Origin: Montifringilla adamsi
Taxonomy: Eukaryota; Chordata; Aves; Passeriformes; Passeridae
DNA length: 64,000 bases
Direction of reading: 5' to 3'
Assembly: GCA_017590115.1 (NCBI GenBank)
Contig: JAGGNK010008781.1
Location: 8,745,789-8,809,788 of the forward strand
Part shown: in pieces, positions 55,821 through 64,000 of the stretch
Layout: the number at the start of each line of letters is the position of its first letter
Position numbering within the stretch: the first letter of the stretch is position 1
The notes under the pieces: model-generated
Told to the model about the DNA's origin: nothing
Databases searched by the model: none
The model's input: only the letters and a program-made list of their open reading frames with translations
Made by a program: the position numbers and the translations under genes

Positions 55821-57334
55821 TATTTCTTAAATGGGAATACCAGGTCCTGAAGTCACATCCATGGAGCAACATGTCTCGTCCGTGCCATTCTTCAGAGATA
55901 CAATCCCAAAAGCCCAGCCTGGAGTCCTTTCACAACACTAGGATGTTCAATTCTTTCCATACCCCCTGTGCCTTGTTGTGAGCCTCCTGTCAGGAGTTTA
56001 GCATTAGGAGAGACAGTGATATTTTGCAAGGTCTCTGACTCTAATGAGATGTGGCCAGTGGTGCTTTGGGGTTTGTTGTGTTTGTTTTCTTTTTTCTTTT
56101 CCCTGCTCTTATCTTCCCAGCTGCATGATGGCAGGAATTTACTGCACTGCTCTGACCTCTGCCCTGCTGGCCCAGGCACAACCTGGAGTAACACTTTAGA
56201 CTATGAGTAGTTCTGTAGTTGTTGGCAGACTCGTGGAAAAAGATTTTTTGTTCAGAAGCTGTGCCCAAAAATATTTTTCAACTTTTAATAAAACATTCAT
56301 TATAAATTCAGGTGTTTTAATCAGAATTGCTGTCTACTATTGCATCGCTGCAGTGTTTCCTTTCTGGAATTGCTAAGGTTTTTAGCTCATGGTTTGAGTT
56401 CTTAAGCCATGGGGAAGCAGAAACCCTTTGACTGATATTTTTTAATTACTTTAGTAGCTGAGGAGTATTTATATGTATCCACACAAATATACATATTTAA
56501 TATATAAGAAAAGCAGCATTTGATTGGAGTACTACGCATCTGTTATGCTTCAAATTCAATTAGCAACTCAACATCTTCATAAAAATACCCAGGACTGTTC
56601 ACAGTCAATGAGTATTTAATTTTATTAAGGTGCATACTTGGAGTCTGTGTGGGCATATGAATCCAGAAAATACTTGGAGTTTGCTAATTGTATACTACTC
56701 ATACTGTGTTATAGAAATCAGATTTTAGTATTGCTCTGCACTGTGCATCGTGACTTTGGCATTTCTCAGGTGTTCATTTTGGCAGTAGTGCTGTTTTCTG
56801 ATCCTTTTTTCAGTATTTGAATTGGCATGTAGAACTGAGAGAAGTAAACAATCCCAACTATTCTAAATTACAGTTATGGTTTGTTTTTTAAGATTGGATG
56901 AAAATCAGCTTAAACCTCCTTTGTGCCAACACTGGAATAGCAAGTAAGAAAAGAATTACCATTTAAAAAACAGTGACTGTGAAGAATCTGCAAGTGAATT
57001 GTTTTGATTAATTGGTACCACCTTGAGCTGATGGGATTTTATATTAAAATTTATTCCTTACTTTAGGGAACAGATTTTTCCTTGATAGGTGTTATTGTGA
57101 CTGTAGTAGTGCTTTTGCTTTAGAAAATTGTCAGTTTTGTTGTCTTTCATGCTCTTTGTAATATGCCAGCATAATTTGGCATGAATCCACCTGGATTTTT
57201 TCTTATTTTCTTGCTCTGTAAGAAAAGACAGAACAACTGGAATGGTGAAAAACAGGAGAGATGATGTGAGCTGGGAGCTGGAGCAGGACAGGCAGAGCCT
57301 GTGAGGTTGATGGCTCCTCAGGGAGGTCCCTGGT

Positions 57335-57545
57335 GATAAAAGGTTTGGAGGAGTGGCTGATCCCCTGAGGGCTGTGCAGCCCGTCAGAGGGACCAGGACA
57401 GGTGGGAGAGATGGGCAGAGAGGAACCTTTGGAAATCCCACAAAGGCAAATGCAGGTCCTGCATCTGGGCAGGAACAGCCCCAGCACCAGCAGAGGCTGG
57501 GGTGACCTGTGGGAATCAGCTCTGTGGAAAAGGGCTGAGGTGCTG
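57335..57545 (+). mobile_element. CR1 LINE internal (ORF2) fragment (sense)
   Basis: The blocks GGAGGAGTGGCTGATCCCCT, GATGGGCAGAGAGGAACCTT, CAAAGGCAAATGCAGGTCCT, CAGGAACAGCCCCAGCACCA and CAGCTCTGTGGAAAAGGG correspond to the part of CR1 ORF2 downstream of the reverse-transcriptase catalytic motif. Unlike the other CR1 pieces here it is internal, not 3' terminal. Short deletions break the frame, so it is a dead copy. Confidence 0.85.
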
Positions 57546-59480
57546 GGGCAGGAGTGTATATGAATACATGGGGTGGAATTTTAGAAATCAGGTGTCCTGT
57601 TGGAGACCGAAGGCTTTGGAGAGCTACAAAGACACCAGAACAGTTGCAGCTATAAAAGCCAACAGAGAAAAATATTTTTGGTATAGAAAATGAGTGTTAA
57701 AGTCAAAGGCAGGATAGGAAAGAATGTGAATAAGGGAACAGAGATGACCCTGGTGCTTCGTGGTATAAACCTACTCAGAGTTCAGTTGTTGTCTTGAATT
57801 TTCCACCCACACCTTCCCCTATCTCAAAATTTGGCTTTAATAAATGCCGTTTATACCTCTGGCTAGAAGCCAGGTGGACACTTCTGAGAGAAACTGGTGC
57901 CAGGACAGGAAGATCCTGCAAAGGGTTGCTATTTCCAGTTAAAAGGTTGGTTAGACTCAAACACTGAGGAGGCTTTACGCAATCTGTGGGGAGGGAAACG
58001 AATGATTCAACAGTGTTTCCAGTTAAGAAAGTTATTAACTATTCCTGGCCTTGTCCCTTCATCTTCAGGGAGCAGCTGTTCAAATCCAACCAGGCAAAAG
58101 TTGAGCAGCTTATCTAAACCAGGTGGCATGAAAGGAACTTCGGTGTGCAGAAGAAAATAAGTTTTGTCTCTAGGCAAACAGATGGGTGCAGGGTTTATCC
58201 GTGGCTCTGTGCTCCTGGAGACCCTGAGAGCAGCCAGGTGCTGATAACTACCAAAGAGAGATGGGGCTGGGTCTGGCAGCCTGTTCCTGACCTAAAATCC
58301 AGCCTTTAGCCCAGATCAGAACCTGAGATGGGGCTTTGGAATCACAGAGCTTGATCATTCTGTCTTGTACAGCAATCCTGAGATATTCAGAATTCATGCT
58401 TTTACTGCTGAGTCTGATTCCCAGCAGGCTGGGGCCGGGTGGAGCATGGGATGCTGAGAGGATCATGACTCCAGTGCTGTTTGGGAATTCCTGTTCAACC
58501 CTGCCAGCCTGGCCTGGAGCTGCACAACCCACTCCTCACACGCTGAAATGAATCAAAGTTGTTTAGTCTGCTTGAGTAACCAGCATTCCTGGGGTCAAAT
58601 AAAAATTCTCTGTGAAGCAGATGGAGCAGTTCAGCCTTAATTGCCCAGCTTGCTTCAGATTTCCACAGCTCACTTTTCTGTGTAACATCAGCTTTTGAAA
58701 AGTCAAAAAGAGAAAATAAATTAATAGATAATAACTAAATTAATAAAAAATCAAGACACTGAAATAACAGTTTTATTCCTGATACCCAGAAGGCAAAAGT
58801 TTTTTAAGGATCTGCTGGAGCTTCAGCTGTTTTCATACTTTGTCCTGCAGAGGATGTGTCCAGATCCTAAATATGTTAATATCCTGAAAGGGTGACACAG
58901 GGTTTTTCCTCTTGTTAAGACCTGGAAGACTTTGAGGCTTAAAAATAAAAGAGAGAGTAATGGCAAGGTGCTGTACTGTATTTATAGTGGTCTTTTGATA
59001 AGTAATAAAATTACAGATGGACCATGATAGTAAAATAACTTGCTGCAGGAAAAATTCCTCAGGATACCTGATTATTCTCAATATCTACTGCTGTAATTTA
59101 GTAGGGAAAGAAAGACAACAAGCCGTGTCTGAGTAACAACATGTTAATGTTCTGCTCTCTTCCTGAGTTTGCTCTCAAAAGATCGGTGACTGACAAAGAT
59201 AAAGGAATTTTAAGAGCTGTTTTGGTTATTTCAGAGAAAGCTTAAAAGGGAGAAAGGATTGGGGTGAATAGCAGGCTGTCATTGCCTATCATGTTCAGTG
59301 CTGTCTATTGTAGCAAAAATGATAAATGTGCCCTGCTGGTGTTTAGATTGTCTGAGTCCCTCAGCTGTGAGTTGGGTTCCCATGCTGTCCTGCCTGTTGC
59401 TTGCTGGATGTGCTGGAACAAAGAGCTGGGCCCTTCATGAAACTGACCACAAATGAGTTCATTGTGTTTTATTGGGCTCA

Positions 59481-59570
59481 GAGGAAAAGGGATGAAATTC
59501 AGGTTTGATATAGAAAATGCTTCTTCCCTGAGAGGGTGGTGAAGTCCTGGCACAGGTTGCCGAGAGAAGC
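59481..59570 (+). mobile_element. CR1 LINE fragment (sense)
   Basis: GATGAAATTCAGGTTTGATA, TTCTTCCCTGAGAGGGTGGT, GAAGTCCTGGCACAGGTTGC and CGAGAGAAGC match the CR1 region just upstream of that seen at 12888-13122. The 3' terminus is missing, so this piece is cut at both ends. Confidence 0.85.
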
Positions 59571-62500
59571 ATTAATAAATAAAGTTTCAGAATTCTTCAT
59601 TTCTGTCCAATTCCTTTTCCATAAGTTCCAGTTCCGTTTTCAGAGTGCCACCTTCTCAGCTGGTTGCCGTTTGTGTCCTGCTAGCACTTCGCTGGGGTTT
59701 GGGCCTTTCCCATGACTACTTCCAGCAGGGTTGGCAGAGGGGAGCACCCCCAGCCTGTGCCTCTGCCCCCCAGCCCCTGTGGGCTGCTGTGGGTGGGCTC
59801 TAAAGGGGAATGTCCTTGCAGCAGAAAGTGCCAGAGAGAGCCCAGAGCCAAAGAGTCTCTCCCCTGCAGGCACTGCTTCTTCAGTGCATTGAAATATTTC
59901 CAGTGCTGGAGTGGGCTAATGGGTGTTCCTCATCCCACCCAAAAAGAAGCTTATGGTTGGATATTATTTGAGAATTTCTCTCAAGTTGAGCCTGGCAGGG
60001 GCTTATTTACAGGGAGAAGCTGCTACAATAAATACCCTGATGCCTCCCCTAGGGTCTGTGTGTTTCAACACTCTTGGCCTTTCTTGATGCTTCTCAAATG
60101 AAAAGAAATTCCTGGGGCAGCAGCAGTATTTACCTCTCCCCATAAAATACTGTTACATAAGTTGGTTTTCCAGTCCATCCTGCTCTTATAGTGGGCGTTC
60201 TGGCATGTGAGGAATTCTGCATCGTTTTCCGTAGCCACTGTGTCCTTGTGCATCACCCAGATGTGCTGTTTGCATCTGGGGGGGCAGTAAATATCAGCTT
60301 CTGCTCTGTGCTGCTGCTGTGGTCTCAGGGAATGTGCTGGCACTGTTCCCCATCTTCTGAGCATTCTCTTCCTTCAATAAATTCTACCAAGCCCTGTAAG
60401 CTTCTTCAGAAAGAATCTACCAAGTAATTTTATTGCTTTCAATTTCTGTTTGTTAAATGTGTATTTTGTCAGGCCATTGTTCCCTCTTTGCTTTCCTTCT
60501 GATGGGCAGGGTCCTGCACAGTCCATCCCTTCCCAGCTCCAATGTTCCACTTGGATTGGTCTTTATTTTCCAGCCCTGGGGAGGCTGGGCTAGAGTGAGA
60601 ACACCAGCTCTGGTGACTGGTTTTTGTTTGCCTTAACTAGAATTAGCAGGTTTTCCCATCAATCAGAGGAGGTACACCCCAAAGCTAAATTTATGTTATT
60701 TTAGAAACTTGAGCACGTAATGCTAAAACACAATTGGCTTTTGGAGATTTGTGTAGGTTAATTTACTCTGTGTTGGGATCTGATGGTTATTGGTGCCCCA
60801 GTTCACAGAACAGCTGATGCTTTTTCTTTTTTTTAACCACTCGCTTAATTGTTTTTCGTCTTCTGACTCTCATTTTAAATGAGGGAAGAACCTTGGCAGC
60901 TGTAAAAATATTTGACTATACTTTGAGAATATGTTTATTTGTTCAAACAAAGAAATACTGTCTAGAAAAAGGCTGAGTGGAAGATGAGCATGAGTGATAT
61001 ATTGTGGTCTTGAGTCACATTGGGGGCTTCATTTGTGTGAAGGGTAAACAAAATTTTAAATTATTCTGCTTGTGACGTTTGTAGATCCTATGACAAGACC
61101 TGTTTTGGTTTGCAAACGCAGTATTTTACTGTCTGGGCTGAACTGGGGGAGTTACAGAAGAGTTGGAGAGTCAGGGGGTGCTCAGGGATTTCGGGATGGG
61201 GGCACTGGGATTTATTTTCATGCATAATTGGTCTTTGTTTAATCCAAACTCACCAAACTGCTGCCATTCCTTACTTCACTTAAGCAGTGTGGATCCTGCT
61301 CTGTGGAGGGAGGTTCCACATCCTCTGTCATGTTTTCCAGGGAGGAACTGGCACTCCCTGGAGTGAGCCAAATCCGAAATGGCAGTGTCTTTATTTGCAT
61401 TTTTAGTAACCTTGGTTGTGTAAGCACCATATTTGTCATAATTGCTCTCAGTTTTCAATATTTATCTGCTACTTGATGTCTTCTAGCAAGTGATTAAACC
61501 CCTGAATCTGCTGGGTGTTAGAGATCCCCATGTTGCATCTCACAGGTATTAATCCAGATGTACTGTGTAAGGGAAAACTGTAGGAGAACTTGCTGCTTAG
61601 AATGGGAAAAAATATGTTGTTACTTATGTTTTAATAACATTTGCAATAAGGACTCGTGGATGGTGTAAGGCACTCTGCTAAAAAGGAATGAAAACAACCT
61701 TTCTGCTGAATAAAAGCTTTTACTTTTGTAACTACATAATTTTCTCGTTAAATCTAACAATTCTTTTTTTAAGAATTAATGGAAGTGGTGTAAAGGGATT
61801 CCCTCTCTATAAGAGGTACCTGATAGCAGCGGTGAGTGGGAAGCACTAACTGTGATTTGCAGGTGTCCTCAGCACTGGCAGAAATAGGTGCATTTAAGAC
61901 ATGTAAGAAAGGAGGAGGAAAGAGGGGGAAATGCTCTGAAGCCACATATTTTTTAAAAATTTATTTGTTACATAAAAGTGCAGTTTAGGGCTTTTTACTG
62001 CCTTGCCCTTGCCCTGTGTGGCTGCAGAGCAGCCCCTGTGAGGCAGAAGAGCAGGAGCTGCATTTTGGGTACCTTTCCTCTGGGAAAATGCAGATCTGAG
62101 GGTCACTGGTGCTGTGGACTGTGAGGTCTGAATCTCAGCCAAGAGATAAAACCATTGACATAACAAACTGCTCCTTGACATCAACACACTTGTTGGGAAT
62201 CCACTTTCAAGGCTGCCCTGGATGTGAAGGGTGTTGCTGAAATGATCAGGGAAATGTTATATGGCTGTTTTTATGAGAGTGTATTTATTGAATAGTTATT
62301 TATTACCTGCTTTTCAATGGTTATTCTCAGTGTTATTGCATTCCAGCAATTACAGAAAAAAGGTGCAGAAATAATCATGGCTGAAGTGTCTCCAGGGGCT
62401 CCCTTTGTTAGCTCAGACCAAGCAATGCCATCTTCAGCTCAGAATTGTAAATGAAATTCCTGAAATTTGGGGGTTTTGTCCAAGGGCACTAAAGGTGAAC

Positions 62501-63186
62501 ACAGGATTTGGTCACCACACCTGTCCAAGGGCTCACCTTGCGGACAGGAATTGTTCCATTTACTGAGATCTCTTTAGGAAAAGAGAGGAGGCTACACACA
62601 AACATATGGAACAGATTGCATGGCCAGGCCATGCCAGCTTTATTTGGATACGTAATGAGCTGTGTGAGGGTTTAAATCCTTGCATTGTGGTGCTGGGACT
62701 TGGCTTTTACTGCTTTTTTCTTCTCTTTTTCTTTTTTATCCTAGGCCATATGTGGGATTAGCTACACTGATTTTTTGGAGCCATCAGAGTTGTGTGGAGC
62801 AATTTTAGATCACTTGAGCAGGTCCATGAAGCTGAGTTGGTGGTGATCACTTGAAACATCGGGTTTTTCTTGCAGTTTAACGGTCCTGCCTATATTTCCA
62901 CCTAGACCTGAGGCTCAGCATGACAAATAATACGCTGCTCCAGAAATGTATAGTTTAGAAAAACTCATGAAAGAGGCAGGATTATTTATCTAGAAATTAT
63001 TGACAGAATTGGCCTTTTCTGAAGGGATGGGATAGTTTCATTCTCATTCACAATGAGGCATTCCTAGAGACTTTCTGAAGTCAAACATTTTTGGACCTTT
63101 CTCAAAAATTAGTCTGTGTGGAAGCAGAAAAGGTGTTCATAAAACAGATTTTTAGATTGTTTTGGGTGGTTTTGTTTTGCCCTTTT

Positions 63187-63213
63187 TTGTTGTTGTTGTT
63201 GTTGTTGTTGTTG
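63187..63213. repeat. (TTG)9 microsatellite
   Basis: Nine perfect TTG units follow a short T-run. Confidence 0.98.
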
Positions 63214-64000
63214 AAAGCCAGAATATTTTTAAGCTTTCTTAATTCCTAATATCTGAGATCAAAATACCTGCAGATATAATCTTTGTATATTTCATTTCCT
63301 CATCTAAAATCTGCTTGGATTGTGAAAATAAGAAATAGTTGTCTATCTTCCTCTAGTGCATTTCTCAGCAAGTAGAAAATCCTTGAACACTTTGGAGATG
63401 CTCAGTGATAGTTTGGGGGCAGGGGGGGCGTTGTGCCCCAAGCGTGGCGTGGCTCGGCCAGTGCTGTGCCACTGACTGCTGCTCCTGGAGGGACAATTCC
63501 AGCTGAAATCATACTTTATAAATGAAGCTTTCTATAGATGGATGCTGGCAGTGGTGACACAAATGCTGAGCTTCATTTCCCCCACTGTTTGAGTGTGTTT
63601 GGCCTCTGTGACAGAAGCCTTGTGATGCCAAGGGTGCCAGGCTGTGCCCAGGCTTTGCTTGGGCTGTCCAGGCAGGGACACTCTTGGTAAAGTGGGCACT
63701 GGCTTGGAGAGCCATCAGTGTTCCTGAACACAGACTGGTTTTACCCCAGAAATGTGGTGGTGCTAAGGTGAATCCATCACTGGGGAAGTCACCTGGGGAA
63801 GGCACCACTTCCCTCCTCCAGTTTCCCTAGGGAGCTCTGGAAATACCCCTGCCTTCTGTCCTAAAGGAGACTGAGATAAAACTCAGTGTTTGTTTTCAGT
63901 GGACTTACTTTACACCCACCCCTCCTCCTGTGCTCTTTATTTTCACATTGATCAGAGCATTTCCATTCCAGCCTTCAGCTGCTCCAAAGTAGCCTCTAGA

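Noticed and set aside
57058..57487. Minus-strand frames of 127 and 94 codons
   Set aside because: They run antisense through a CR1 ORF2 fragment.

Overview
This is vertebrate nuclear DNA, almost certainly from a bird. It is AT-rich, long-intron, mostly non-coding sequence with one dense CpG island. Every interspersed repeat I can recognise is a short, 5'-truncated CR1 LINE fragment, which is the typical bird pattern; I see no Alu, L1 or other mammalian repeats. I cannot name the species.

The only protein-coding gene I can support is the 5' end of MED13L (Mediator complex subunit 13-like), on the + strand. Coding exon 1 (16059-16130, 24 codons) sits in a GC-rich promoter island (about 14590-16560) containing a 9-base assembly gap. 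Intron 1 is about 18.8 kb. Coding exon 2 (34909-35146, 238 nt) carries codons 25-103 plus the first base of codon 104. Intron 2 runs from 35147 past the end of the window. The two exons join in frame to give 103 residues of the conserved MED13-family N-terminal domain, about 5 % of a protein of roughly 2,200 residues. A 12-codon upstream ORF ends in an ATGA overlap with the MED13L start codon.

Layout: 1-14460 is intergenic sequence upstream of the gene, with one CR1 fragment and a TAAT-rich block (about 4600-4980) beside a palindromic cAMP-response element. 14461-16560 is the promoter island and its shore. 16131-34908 is intron 1. 35147-64000 is the first part of intron 2, with several CR1 pieces, a small GC-rich patch (43745-44110), a roughly 355-nt tract almost without G (55462-55820) and a (TTG)9 microsatellite.

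The most notable unexplained structure is a pair of direct repeats of about 0.4 kb, 19.25 kb apart. One (14852-15260) abuts the promoter island and the other (34098-34525) ends less than 400 bp before exon 2. Both consist of an antisense CR1 3' end followed by about 220 bp of shared non-CR1 sequence. I found no convincing new biological system. The window reads as the start of a large, slowly evolving regulatory gene, and the rest of the open reading frames look like chance or repeat-derived ORFs.
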